From the NCBI RefSeq assembly GCF_964355755.1, contig NC_092673.1, forward strand, positions 26,975,001 to 27,039,000: a stretch of 64,000 nucleotides of DNA, in the 5' to 3' direction. The notes below the pieces were generated by a model that saw only the letters and a list, made by a program, of their open reading frames with translations, did not search any database and was not told where the DNA came from. Positions 52,001 through 60,100 of this stretch are shown one piece after another. Each line of letters starts with the position of its first letter. Positions within the stretch are counted from its first letter, which is position 1. The DNA is from Antedon mediterranea (Eukaryota; Echinodermata; Crinoidea; Comatulida; Antedonidae). The position numbers and the translations under genes were made by a program.

Positions 52001-54234
52001 TTTAGACAATAATATATTTAGGGAAAAAAAATAGGAATGATTTCACCAACTTTCCTTTATTTACGTTTAATAAAATTTCAAATTGCCTTCCTGCGCCTTT
52101 GGCAGCTTTTTCGATATCTACAACTGCTACGTGTTTTCACTGACCGGGGGATTCCCCTTTTTTAAAAACGCAAATCATGGACAAAAACGATATGTACGAT
52201 CATTTTTTCTATGGCTAAATGGTGGAACGTAGGCCTCCGTCTTCGATTTACTAAAATGCGGTACCTGCACGTGACGGTTTAGGGCCGACTTGACCTGCAC
52301 CCGTTTAGAATATCACTCTCTATAAAATAAAAAAAAATAAAAAACAGACTTTGAACCATTTAAACAGAAATAACTTTTTAATGAAATCTCAAAATCATAA
52401 ATTGTTTATATAATGGGATTATTATCATTATTTTATTTATTTTAAAATTTGCATACATGTGAATGATTGCATATTGAGTGCATGCTTCTGTTTGTACTAC
52501 TCTGTGTAGTTTATGCTTCCAATTATCACCTGTAATCTTATAATTAACTTTGAACTTTGACTTTTATGTAAATTTAGGTTGTAGTTCAGACCAGTCAAAG
52601 GTCAACAAGTCAAAGTTATATTAGATTATGGGCGATTTTTGTGAATTACTGTACAATACATTGTTTGCATTAACAAAACATTGCATGATTTATAATAAGT
52701 TACTTCATTCATTTTTAATAATGCATGTCATTATTAAATTATCATTCTTTGCTGGTTTATTGAATCATTTACAAATTTTTACTGAACGTTCAAAGGGCTT
52801 ATTAAACCGCATGCTTGCGCGCAGTAACACAATTTTGAAAATTGTTCATGTTTGCGGGTCCAACATCTTTGTGGAGAAGATAAAGACAGTTTAGTTGAAT
52901 AATAAAATATTGCATTAATATTACATGACAATGGTGATGTATGCTATTATCATCTACAATTGATGAGATACTGTAGTCCTTTGAGAAACCCCTATAAGGG
53001 GACACTTTCTTATGAAACAAATAAGGGACAATACATATGTTTCATTGCCAACGCTATAAAGAATACTTTTTGGTCCTAAAGATGTCCTATTAATAGTATT
53101 CCTCATCTTGTGTTTGCCAACTTTACTTTGATGAAATAATTTTTTTTGTCATTTAATAATAATATACAGTATTACCATATAATTATATTATATCCTAAAA
53201 TATGTTTTGTTTTGCCATATAATATAATATAGTACAGTATTAACATATAATAATATTTGATATATTTTAAGTATTGTTTTTATTTATACTGTACACTGAT
53301 CCTGATCTCTAACTTGTGTATATGTACCTTACTATTAGTTTTTTAAACAAATTTCCAATCCTAAACTTATTTTCCTTCTTACTAATTCAAAACTTGTGTG
53401 TCTGTCTGTTTGTCTGTCTGTGTGTCTGTATGTGTGTCTGTCTGTATCTCTGTCTCTGTATGTGTGTCTATCTGAATTTCTGTGTGTCTGTCTGTGTATA
53501 TGTTGGTCTGTCTATCTGTCTGTATTTCTGTCTGTCTGTCTGTCTGTCTGTCTGTGTGTCTACCTTACTTTTAAAGAAACTCTTTCAGCTTCTTCCTTTT
53601 ATCTTCTGCTTCACCTATCAGTCTGTCCTCAACTTGTGTATGTCTGGCTATTAACTATCTTGCTTTTAAATGAATTATCATAGCTTTTTCCATTTTTCCT
53701 CTGTCATAAGATAATGTCAACAAATACATATTGCATAAAAATAGATTTTTTAAATTTTAATTACATTTATAACAATATTAATGAGTGCAATTAATATAGA
53801 TACAGTAATAGTAATGTATTAGTGATTTTAATAGTATTTTTGCATAAAAATTATGAAAATAATATTTATTATAGTATTAGTAGCATTATGATGATAAAAC
53901 TATACTACTACAAATAAATTAACAATTCTGTTTTTACAATGTTTTTGTAATAACCAATTTAATGAAGTTGTTCCTTTTAATTTGCAGAGAAAGTTGGAAA
54001 GAGCACTTTTCACCTCGTGACCTCATAACCTACTCCGTCCAGCCACTACTAGTGTACCCAACTCACTACTACGGGGAACCTAACTATTTCAGCGACACGG
54101 AGGCGTCAAAGTTATGGGAGAGCGTCTGCGAAAATCACGATTCACTTGAATGCCTTGAATTGAAGAATAAACAAATGGGTGAGAAAAGTTTGGAGAAAGA
54201 AGGAACGGATCAACATATACATCCCGAGTTATGA
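21853..54234 (+). CDS. COLGALT: Procollagen galactosyltransferase (GLT25D/COLGALT family), ten coding exons with two alternative last exons
   Basis: The family transfers galactose from UDP-galactose onto hydroxylysine of collagen-like proteins in the endoplasmic reticulum. Joining 21853-22058, 29482-29710, 33853-33987, 44651-44852, 45086-45205, 45942-46125, 46497-46629, 47038-47165, 49949-50152 and either 51333-51588 or 53988-54234 gives an uninterrupted frame of 598 or 595 residues, close to the roughly 620 of vertebrate relatives. Seen directly: an N-terminal hydrophobic signal peptide (about residues 1-23), a first glycosyltransferase domain with D148-A-D150, a family 25 domain opening with KIYMINLKRR, an E416-D417-D418 motif, and PVDEYLP before the C-terminus. 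All introns have GT-AG ends with matching phases. The two C-termini end HSEL and HPEL, in the place where vertebrate COLGALT1 has an RDEL retrieval signal. Introns are transposon-rich, up to about 10.7 kb. Family assignment is firm; exact exon edges are inferred. Confidence 0.93.
25186..26009. mobile_element. 824-bp Harbinger-like element with degenerate Myb/SANT frame
   Basis: Imperfect terminal inverted repeats CCTGTTTCTGCTGC (left) and its complement (right), flanked by ATT on both sides (25183-25185 and 26010-26012) as a 3-bp target duplication. Many copies of the palindromic motif ATACCGTATT or its parts crowd both subterminal regions, as transposase-binding repeats do. The centre holds a broken Myb/SANT-like frame. 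PIF/Harbinger elements typically carry such a DNA-binding gene next to a DDE transposase; no transposase is present. Confidence 0.7.
25501..25799 (+). pseudogene. Frameshifted Myb/SANT-like DNA-binding domain remnant
   Basis: One frame gives MWSEDVTVLLNKF from 25501, stopping at 25554. A different frame from 25602 gives KDISKKIKQEYGIDLSPKQV, then KLKSLRKQYNIAK and CPHYDVF, ending in a stop at 25797-25799. The start Trp-Ser-Glu-Asp, the KQV-KLKSLRKQY helix and the terminal CP-YD resemble Myb/SANT-like proteins encoded by Harbinger transposons. The break between the halves indicates a non-functional relic. Confidence 0.6.
27842..27982. mobile_element. MITE of the AGCTCTGTCTACACTATC family, copy 1
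   Basis: TTAAAGCTCTGTTTACACTA at the left and GATAGTGTAGCTTTAA at the right, ending in TTAA on both sides. Related sequences begin at 34939 and 40460. Confidence 0.6.
28876..29457. repeat. 101-bp tandem amplification of a dispersed element, about five copies
   Basis: GCGCTCATAGCTGTTACGCC recurs every 100-101 bp. The first copy carries extra 5' sequence also found inverted at about 38615-38790, so the array is an amplified end of a dispersed TE. A related fragment lies near 37385-37480. It stops about 25 bp before exon 2 of COLGALT. Confidence 0.85.
29482..29710 (+). CDS. COLGALT: COLGALT exon 2
   Basis: 229 nt following a TTTCTTCTTAG acceptor. It completes Trp69 and encodes 76 residues beginning IRSDHNEDNS and ending RRQWAQYMF, the segment that in this family leads into the first DxD motif. 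It ends phase 0 at GTAAGT. A five-copy 101-bp tandem repeat stops only about 25 bp before the acceptor. Confidence 0.92.
32602..33242 (+). mobile_element. piggyBac-like TTAA element, copy 1
   Basis: 641 bp bounded by TTAA at each end and short inverted termini (ACTCCCCTTCCCTAC left, GTAGGGAAGGGGTCT right). No coding capacity is visible. It is nearly identical in inverted orientation to 35974-36605. TTAA targets are the hallmark of piggyBac-type transposition. Confidence 0.7.
33371..33473. mobile_element. MITE of the CCTCTATTCAGGGGACACC family
   Basis: ACAGTAGAAC at the left pairs with GTTCTACTGT at the right; CCTCTATT-AGGGGACACC motifs occur at both ends. Sibling copies or fragments lie at 34160-34315, 42418-42500, 52965-53105, 54445-54530 and 58035-58190. 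Confidence 0.55.
33853..33987 (+). CDS. COLGALT: COLGALT exon 3 (first DxD motif)
   Basis: 135 nt, phase 0 at both ends, flanked by TTTCAG and GTAAGT. It encodes 45 residues starting AIDADN; D148 and D150 form the DxD-type motif of the N-terminal glycosyltransferase domain. It continues to APMLE...YSNFW, a highly conserved block of the family. Confidence 0.93.
34160..34315. mobile_element. Diverged copy of the GGGGACACC MITE family
   Basis: Contains CTGAATAGGGG twice and AGTGTCCCTTTGATAGAGG, arranged around an AT-rich centre just after exon 3. Ends are approximate. Confidence 0.4.
34939..35060. mobile_element. MITE of the AGCTCTGTCTACACTATC family, copy 2
   Basis: AGCTCTGTCTACATTATCAA followed by TGTGCCCATATATGG and a TGATATGACATCATCATG block shared with the 40460 copy. 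The right end is degraded. Confidence 0.45.
35695..36990. mobile_element. TIR element with about 150-bp arms, interrupted by the piggyBac-like copy
   Basis: The left arm from AGATCTAAGGTGGCTGATTT to the CGCATGCG region near 35795 is matched in reverse by 36850-36990. The arms share GGTGGCTGATTTCC near the tips and ACGTACATGCGCATGCG inside. The right arm has an extra tandem copy of ATTAGGGCGTTATAACGCCG. No coding frame is seen; the central 632 bp is the nested element. Confidence 0.65.
35974..36605 (-). mobile_element. piggyBac-like TTAA element, copy 2, nested
   Basis: 632 bp, TTAA at 35974-35977 and 36602-36605, with termini AGACCCCTTCCCTGC and GTAGGGAAGGGGGCT. It aligns with 32602-33242 in reverse and sits inside the TIR element at 35695-36990, so it inserted later than its host. 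Confidence 0.7.
38615..38790 (-). mobile_element. Inverted single copy of the 28876-29457 element
   Basis: On the minus strand this shares the AGGCCCTCCAA-GCTGGAGGCC, GACATATTTTAATGCC and GCACTGCTCA blocks with the first unit of the array upstream of exon 2. Confidence 0.6.
38875..39595. repeat. 30-bp minisatellite, about 24 copies
   Basis: Unit CACTCAGTTCTTCCAAAACT plus a T tract and AA. Because 30 is a multiple of three, several frames on both strands are open over the array; they are not judged genes. Lies in intron 3 of COLGALT. Confidence 0.92.
39884..40421. mobile_element. 538-bp TIR element in COLGALT intron 3
   Basis: Terminal CAGGGGCGGATTGCTATAA pairs with TTATAGCAATCCGCCCCAG. Interior has several self-complementary GGTCTTA/TAAGACC blocks. 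No coding frame; flanking duplication is not clear. Confidence 0.6.
40460..40600. mobile_element. MITE of the AGCTCTGTCTACACTATC family, copy 3
   Basis: TAAGCTCTGTCTACACTATC at the left, then GTGATGTGCCCATATATGG. The ATATCACTACCATATTTGGG unit is repeated about three times near 40535-40590. Confidence 0.45.
43727..44200 (+). repeat. Dispersed repeat, copy 2
   Basis: Collinear with 3048-3372 but carries about 150 bp of extra central sequence. No coding frame is conserved between the two, so it is probably an old transposon. Confidence 0.75.
44375..44642. repeat. 18-bp minisatellite adjoining the exon 4 acceptor
   Basis: About 15 copies of a unit like ATGGCAATCCTATTTCTG, with ATTGCAATC variants toward the right. 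The array ends at 44642, within about 9 bp of exon 4. Period 18 leaves both strands open in frame. Confidence 0.92.
44651..44852 (+). CDS. COLGALT: COLGALT exon 4
   Basis: 202 nt starting GYYRRTPEYS and ending AYSARKA plus one base (phase 1), donor GTGAGT. It contains VPMIHSTYMIDL, typical of this family. The 18-bp minisatellite of intron 3 runs almost to the acceptor TTCTTTTCAG, so the polypyrimidine tract is effectively made by the last repeat unit. Confidence 0.92.
45086..45205 (+). CDS. COLGALT: COLGALT exon 5 (two possible in-frame acceptors)
   Basis: 120 nt encoding KIPMYIMNAAFFGSL through QRIEVM, ending phase 1 before GTTAGT. I chose the acceptor TTTTTTACAG because the resulting length fits the family. 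An upstream acceptor, TTTCATTACAG ending at 45052, would also be in frame and would add 11 residues without a stop. Confidence 0.85.
45235..45743. mobile_element. 509-bp TIR element filling most of COLGALT intron 5
   Basis: Ends GGGAGGTTTCGCAACCTTAC and its inverted partner pair over about 50 bp, through CGATAACGAAAACG. TAATA flanks both ends as a probable target duplication (45230-45234 and 45744-45748). The intron is only about 736 bp, so this insertion makes up most of it. Confidence 0.65.
45942..46125 (+). CDS. COLGALT: COLGALT exon 6 (start of the family 25 glycosyltransferase domain)
   Basis: 184 nt after a T-rich tract and TAG acceptor. The reading VENEPMPLS leads into KIYMINLKRRPKRRQRM, the characteristic start of the LPS-type family 25 glycosyltransferase domain. 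It closes with FNAVDGK split by a phase 2 GTAAGT donor. Confidence 0.93.
46497..46629 (+). CDS. COLGALT: COLGALT exon 7
   Basis: 133 nt: one base completes Lys359, then 44 codons from LLTDEKLKEMG to SHYNIWVD. The segment contains LTKGEIGCFLSHYNIW, the most diagnostic motif of family 25 glycosyltransferases. GTAAGT donor, phase 0. Confidence 0.95.
47038..47165 (+). CDS. COLGALT: COLGALT exon 8 (EDD motif)
   Basis: 128 nt after TTTTTTCAG. It encodes MIEKGYETVIVLEDDVRFE; E416-D417-D418 is the acidic metal/nucleotide-sugar motif of the second domain. It ends within Ile446 (phase 2) at GTAAGT. Confidence 0.94.
47166..49948 (+). other. COLGALT intron 8
   Basis: 2.8 kb. GTTGGGATGCAxCTCCGACT occurs at about 47638 and 49068 as a short direct repeat. 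A 77-codon minus-strand frame at 49367-49600 is unrecognised and not annotated as a gene. Confidence 0.6.
49949..50152 (+). CDS. COLGALT: COLGALT exon 9 (last exon common to both forms)
   Basis: 204 nt after TTTCTTCCAG, completing IYLGRK and continuing through SYSYWTLGYIIN, GARKLVEQNPL and PVDEYLPIMFDQHPE. It ends phase 2 at GTAAGT. Both downstream terminal exons supply the A needed to complete Glu514. Confidence 0.94.
50512..50649. mobile_element. 138-bp MITE in COLGALT intron 9
   Basis: GGGTCTTTCA at the left and TGAAAGACCC at the right, flanked by TA. The inner GTACCGGAAC and CGGACCGGAAC are further self-similar. A 70-residue open frame crossing it is not judged real. Confidence 0.5.
50788..50923. 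mobile_element. 136-bp MITE with CAGGGGCGGATCC termini
   Basis: Left CAGGGGCGGATCCAAG and right CCTGGATCCGCCACTG are imperfect inverted ends; a C homopolymer follows the left end. Resembles hAT-type MITE ends. Confidence 0.5.
51059..51108. mobile_element. Minimal 50-bp copy of the GTGGTTCCCACTAG MITE family
   Basis: AAAGCTTGGGTCCCACTTGCG and CAGTGGGAACCAAGCTTA face each other with only a few bases between them: an internally deleted copy in intron 9 of COLGALT. Confidence 0.5.
51333..51588 (+). CDS. COLGALT: COLGALT alternative terminal exon 10a
   Basis: Acceptor TTTTTTACAG, then 84 codons and TGA. It encodes DLWKEQFTNRNLIAYSV, PTHYVGDKNYLSDTEAS, a spacer, and a C-terminal HSEL. It is homologous over its first two thirds with the exon at 53988, including the PTHY-G-NY-SDTEAS core, and enters in the same phase. 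Position 2 of the tetrapeptide (Ser) departs from the usual ER-retrieval pattern, so retention strength is uncertain. The first downstream AATAAA is at 52069. Confidence 0.88.
51758..52291. mobile_element. 534-bp TIR element downstream of exon 10a
   Basis: Perfect 19-bp ends AAGTCGGCCCTAAACCGTC and complement. The left part, 51775-51895, carries tandem copies of a 14-16 bp unit around AACTCGGCCTCAAGTC. It lies between the two alternative terminal exons and contains the AATAAA at 52069. Confidence 0.6.
52069..52074 (+). terminator. Candidate polyadenylation signal for COLGALT form 10a
   Basis: First AATAAA after the stop at 51588, about 480 bp downstream and inside the 51758-52291 TIR element. 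If used, that transposon supplies the 3' end of the 10a transcript. Confidence 0.35.
53396..53568. repeat. TCTG microsatellite
   Basis: Long run of TCTG/TGTG units, imperfect, in intron 9 just upstream of alternative exon 10b. Cys- and Val-rich open frames here are repeat artefacts. Confidence 0.92.
53988..54234 (+). CDS. COLGALT: COLGALT alternative terminal exon 10b
   Basis: Acceptor TTTAATTTGCAG, then 81 codons and TGA. It encodes ESWKEHFSPRDLITYSV, PTHYYGEPNYFSDTEAS and ends HPEL. It is a diverged duplicate of 51333-51588 that enters from exon 9 in the same phase, so either exon gives a complete protein. Both copies keep open frames and conserved core residues, which argues against one being a decayed copy. 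Confidence 0.88.
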
Positions 54235-54934
54235 CGTCGTTGACATTATCAATGTAGACTTGTTAATGACTTTAAAATTCCTCCAAGCTAGGAAGCATCG
54301 GCGCGTAATTTTAGTAGGTTCGTAACAAATTTCAAATTGATCTATTATATTAGACTGAAGCATTTTAGGAAAATAGTTACAAAAAGTATGTCTTGTTAAT
54401 AGAACTCATTTGTAGCGCCTCTTTCAAAGGACAAATGAGGGTCAATGTATGATCAAACCTCTATTTAGGGGACACCCCTATTATTGGTACACCCTGTTTT
54501 GTCCCTTTTATAGGGGTTCTACTTTCTAGTCATGTTAGCGTTTCTAGGTATCCTATTCGATTTATCCATACTGACTGTGTTATTATTGGTGCTATAATGT
54601 TCTGTATTGTCAACAATATAAATATTTATTATATTATATATTTTTGTAATCCTTGCCATAATTGTATCTTTTTTACTACTGTACTTTTTATAACATCTCA
54701 GAATGTGTACATGATTATTCTGCCAGTGAAAATCAGTTTTTAATTCTTTGTTATTTTTGCTTCAATTCATGATTCAATTTTATATTCTTCTACAGTGGGC
54801 GTTTTGATTTTTGCCCGTAATATGACACGCTATGTGTGCCAAAATGTTTGTTTTTTTAGGGATATTAATCTGCCATCTAGGACCATAGAAATATTATACT
54901 TCACTATATAATATCTATTCTAGAACTTCAAACC

Positions 54935-54940
54935 AATAAA
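54935..54940 (+). terminator. Candidate polyadenylation signal for COLGALT form 10b
   Basis: First AATAAA after the stop at 54234, with further copies at 54961 and 55311. Any of them could end the 10b transcript. Confidence 0.35.
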
Positions 54941-54981
54941 TGGGTACTGGAAAAGACAAGAATAAAACAGCAGTTTAATTC

Positions 54982-55129
54982 GAGGGCGGATCTAGCCGGT
55001 AGCGCTAAGACGCACTTCCCCCTTTTGACAGCTAAAATCAACTATGTTTTGATATATGTTTTAGACGGACACCTAACTATTAATGTTAAGAATGAATTAA
55101 TCATGTAGCGCTCCTAGATTCGCCCCTGT
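54982..55129. mobile_element. 148-bp MITE downstream of COLGALT
   Basis: GAGGGCGGATCTAGCCGGTAG at the left pairs imperfectly with CTAGATTCGCCCCTG at the right; AGCGCT is shared inside both ends. Confidence 0.45.
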
Positions 55130-56432
55130 GCGTTACTAACGTTCAGCCTAAAAAAGGAACCACTGGTGTAAATGGGTAGGCCTACTAGAAGGCCTCTTAA
55201 GATAATAAAATTCCTATTTGTTATGTTATTGTAGTGAATGATGTTTTCATTTATTGATTTTTTATGTTTTTAATAGTGAAACAAACTAAATAAATGATGT
55301 TAAAAAATTTAATAAAATTTGAATCGTATTTTTTCATTGTACAATATCAACATAACATTAAAGATGTATGAAACACACAAAATGAAGGTCAAAATATTCT
55401 AAATTTAAGTTATTCACTTAAGTCGAAAATTCGTGCCAAAAACAATTTCAGAATTAACAGGTAAATTAGTTTGATTACATTTCGTCTGGAAAATCGTCAC
55501 GAGCGAAAGTAAACAAAGATTTCAAATCACGAGTATGCAGTATGCATGATGCTAATTAGGATTGTTTACAACTCATCACGGTTGAGAAGGTGTTTTTCAC
55601 ACAGATTGCGAGGAAGTTTTATGATTATGCATACAGAGTAGCATTGCATTATGAGATATGTTTTGATCGAAAACTTTGACTGGAAGTCAAAGTAATTTTT
55701 TGAACTAAAAAACGTCTGTATTTCAGTTAAATAATTTTTTTTTTCGACCAATTTTTTTTTTTAAGTTAATAACTATTCTGATACTTCAAAATAACCCACT
55801 TTTTTTCGAAATCTTCTAATTTAAATTTTTTGGGAATTTGACAAAGGGACAATACATCTTTAATATAATATCGCCCTCAACCAGTACAGTAATTATTATA
55901 TCAAGCAATAATATATGCGTGTAAACATTCTCGATGTGAATTGAGTCATATCAATATCATATGTATCTCCGTGTTCTTAAATATTAGGGACCACGTCAAA
56001 TCTATTCTACTGCAGTTAATGCAGTAACTTGAGTTTGTTTAATGCCCTTGTGGATTGCCTCATAACCTCATCTACGTTGATACAAACTTATCATATGCCT
56101 ACATTATTGCAGTAAACGTGGACTATTGTTGGCATGATTCCTTAATTCTTTATATATTAGATCTAAATCATTAATATGAATTCATGCCATGTAAAAATAT
56201 TGTTGTTTATTATTATTATCCCTCATTAATGAGTGTCCTCCGTTTCCGTGTTGTTACCAAGGAAACTCAAACTATACAATGTCTGTTGCCACAGTCTGGG
56301 TAATAGGCAATGAATGTGAAGCCTAAATTCGATCAATATCAAATTTATTACAAATATGGATTTTTCTACCGCACTTGAAAGATAGACGGTAAATGTGTAT
56401 GACAAAGAATTTAAACATGTGGTACTGTATAC

Positions 56433-56486
56433 ACATTGTCATCAAGTAGCCCAGTTTACAAAAACTGGGCTACTTGATGACAATGT
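56433..56486. repeat. Perfect 25-bp inverted repeat with a 4-nt loop
   Basis: Left arm 56433-56457 (ACATTGTCATCAAG... ending CAGTTT) and right arm 56462-56486 are exact complements with ACAA between. It lies in otherwise unique sequence about 2.2 kb past COLGALT. May be a recent fold-back insertion. Confidence 0.8.
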
Positions 56487-56931
56487 ACCACTATACCTTC
56501 AATATTTTATTTATTTGTTTAATCTGGTGGCCATGACTGTAAGTTTTGCTCCAATCTTATTTTGGCCTCCTTCTGCACACTTTTATTTTACTAGTGTAAT
56601 TTGTGTAAATGTTGTGTGTGTGCGCAGAGAAACAATAAAAACAAACACACGTTTCCAGGTCGATTAAAACGCTTCGTGGATAACAACCCAGTTTAAACGT
56701 AAATGCTTTCGCCCTGTTGATTCATATTATGATCCATCAATTTTAGTGAGTCACATGTTGAGGGTGTGTAGGTAGGTACTACCAAGCTCTAAGGGCGTGT
56801 TACGTAAACTGATGTCTACCTACATGTCATAATAACTGGTAAAACAAATGACAATCGCCTTTTGTTTAGTTTCAACAACAAACTAACGGTATTTAATTAA
56901 TCGCTCATCCGAATAGTGTACAGTAGGCTTA

Positions 56932-57180
56932 TAAAACTGCTAAACCAGATCTGCTGGGGCGTCTCGCGCATAAAAACTGCTAAACCAGATCTGCTGGGGC
57001 GTCTCGCGCATAAAAACTACTAAACCAGATCTGCTGGGGCGTCTCGCGCATAAAAACTGCTAAACCAGATCTGCTGGGGCGTCTCGCGCATAAAAACTGC
57101 TAAACCAGATTTGCTGGGCGTCTCGCGCATAAAAACTGCTAAACCAGATCTGCTGGGGCGTCTCGCGCATAAAAACTGCT
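56932..57180. repeat. 40-bp tandem repeat, about six copies
   Basis: Unit contains TAAACCAGATCTGCTGGGGC and GTCTCGCGC, spaced 40 bp with one 39-bp copy. CpG-rich compared with its AT-rich surroundings. Confidence 0.93.
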
Positions 57181-60100
57181 TATTTGTCTAGAATTATAGC
57201 AAATAACCAAAAACGTTTTACACTCGACTCTCTCATCCTAAACCGCATTACCAAAAATCGCGCCGTTTGGAACATTTTTATTACATTTTGGCAATTTGTC
57301 CATTGACGCCAATTTCTTTGCGAGAAAAGCGTTTTTAGACTAATTTCACGATCAGGTCCCAGAAAGGTCATCGTCAATTCACTAATTAGGGTGGACGGGA
57401 AACTTGTATTTATACTTTATATTACAAGACAGTATTATTAATATAATTTGCATTTAAACGCAGCATCCTTGTTAACCATGACTTTTCGTGTTTTGCGTGC
57501 CCATCACCGCCAAAGTGTTTTTATTTAAAGATATAAAGACAACTAGAGTATGTGAGTATTTCAACATTCTCATTTTACATCGGAGACCGACTGATTTGTA
57601 GACGTATTATTCGTAAAATACACTATCGGTGAATTCGACTGTAAAGCAGTAGTATAAATTTACATGGAATTGTGTTAATAGCGCCACATATACCTTCCAA
57701 ACGTTTTAATCCAGGTTTTCCGCTTGTAATTAAGTTGTGAATTATATTTGAGCTTCATTTGAGTTAGTATGTAGGCGCATCGAACCGAAGGTAAAGACCC
57801 TGACCCTAGCCCTAAAGCCGTACCTTACCACAAAACAAGTTAAAGAATATTTTATAAGCCAACCGAATTAAGCTGATCGTGAACATGGGTTTGAGAATAT
57901 CTTCTTTGGGGCGACAGTATTAGGCTACTTCTGAAGTGACTTACTGGAATACCAGCCAACTTACAAACGTATTCAAAATATGAAAGACGGACTTGTTAAG
58001 TTAGATATAATAAAATAATATATGTAATATATATGGGGTCAAAATGATGTCCCCTTAATAGGAGTGTTCCCTGAATATTAGTTGGTGGTATAGTTAAGAC
58101 ATGTGACTTTTCACGTTTCGGGAAAGTAGGCATAGTCCTATACCTTAATTTTAATATGGGTGTCCACCTGAACAGAGGTTCCACTGATAACTTAAAGTAA
58201 CCTTTAGGCCTATACGTTTGTTAACAAATATTGTACTGATGTAAAAGCGTTTCTTCTCCATTTGCATGTAAAAAACGCTGGGTTTAACATAATATAGCTT
58301 TATAGTGATAGTGATCTTAAAAGTACACGTATCAGCATTGCTTTAGATTCTGTACCATTCAATACAAAACACCGATTTTGTTATACAAAGAAAATAACTC
58401 ATTTTTATAGATACTTTGTCCCATTCCATCCACAATAGAGCTATTCATTGTAAATACAAGTAACAACAATAATAATTGTCATACCTTCTTTGAAGTGTAT
58501 AAAGCATTTTGTGTGAAACCATTTATATACCCCATGGTTGCCTGGTTAAAATAAACTAGATATTTCCAAAACGGGTTTTTACCGTTTGGCTGGAAATCAT
58601 AGTATATGAATACGAATAATTTTAGATAGCAGAATCTGATCATTGGAAATCTGATTTCAAATATTCAAACCAAACATTTTAAGATAAACACTAAAGAGAA
58701 ATATCATTGCTCGCGCCACACAAGAATAACATATTGAAATGTCTTCGAACTATAAAATACAATAACATAAGAATTTAAATAAGTTAAATATTGCATTCAG
58801 AAATATATATATATATATAACAAATTAATAATGAACTGGCCACATACCAAATTATATTACCTTGTAGTAATAAATAAATGAATACAAAAGAAATGCGTTT
58901 ACTTATCTACAAACGAAAGAAATGATTTTTTAACTTAATTAAATATTGTCTTATCAACTTTGTTCTTTCCTAACCCTTTTCAAACTGAATTATTATATTT
59001 CTATGATGATATATTTTATACATTATGTTTCAATAGAAAATATATTTGAATGTCAATTTTTTAAAAATAACGAGATGGAAGAAGAAACTATGCATTTGTT
59101 GATAAAAAAGAATTAAATTTTCCAACCACAAAATAGTATAAACGTATTAGCACGTTGAACGTGGGTGAAATTTCGCCTTTTTAACTTCCAAGGTTAAGTT
59201 TTATTTTATTAGTAAACCAGTTCAATTGAGTAAACCACATCTTGTTCTTAGAAAGTTATTTATGTTTTGTTTTGGAGAATAAAACCTGCGGAATTATGTT
59301 GTGATGTATTGTAATTTTTATATATTTCGTGCAATGAATGCGGATATATATTTTATGTTACGAGTACAGTAATATAAAAGCATTTGCATAAGCCTAATGC
59401 ATTTTACATCAATCGAATATAGGAATAAAAAAGAGGTTCATAAATATTATCGACATGGAATTTGTTTACATCGTTGAAAAAATCAAGCCAAAATGTTTCA
59501 GTTTGAATAGAGAAAAAATAGTTAAATCACATACAGCCACATTATTTTATTTCTAAATAGATTTATATTTTGATACCTGCAGAACATTTAACTAATTTTT
59601 CAACTATTTTAAAATCTACTAAGCCGTTTAAAATGGATTTTTTAAAACTAGTTTTCTAATATTTAAAACGTAACTCGACATAAATATACAAATTAAAAAC
59701 ACTATTGTCACAGTGTTCTAGATTCGATGAATATAATACAGAATCTATTGTTTCTTTTCAAAATAAAACTGTGAGCAATACAATTGTTTCAGCAACAAAT
59801 CATTTACAACTTTGTGCCTACTATTCTTCTGATAACTCAGCCTAAAGGAAAAGCACACTGTCAACAAGGGAACCCGCCGTACTTAAGTTTTTTTAACAAA
59901 GGTGTACAATTTGGCCCTTGTTCAACTTGACTCGAATTTGTTGAAGGATAATTATAGTTTTATTGACCTCTTTACGTGCAAACAGGGTGTGTCATGTACA
60001 CTTCACATGTTTAATCATGTTTTAATGACTTTGTAGTTAGAAAAATAATATTACGAGTAAAATGTTTGCAAAGTTACCCCATTCTTCTCGTTTCTAAAGG

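Noticed and set aside
53316-53683. Cys-rich open frames of 95-112 codons
   Set aside because: Encoded by a TCTG microsatellite; the cysteines are a product of TGT codons.
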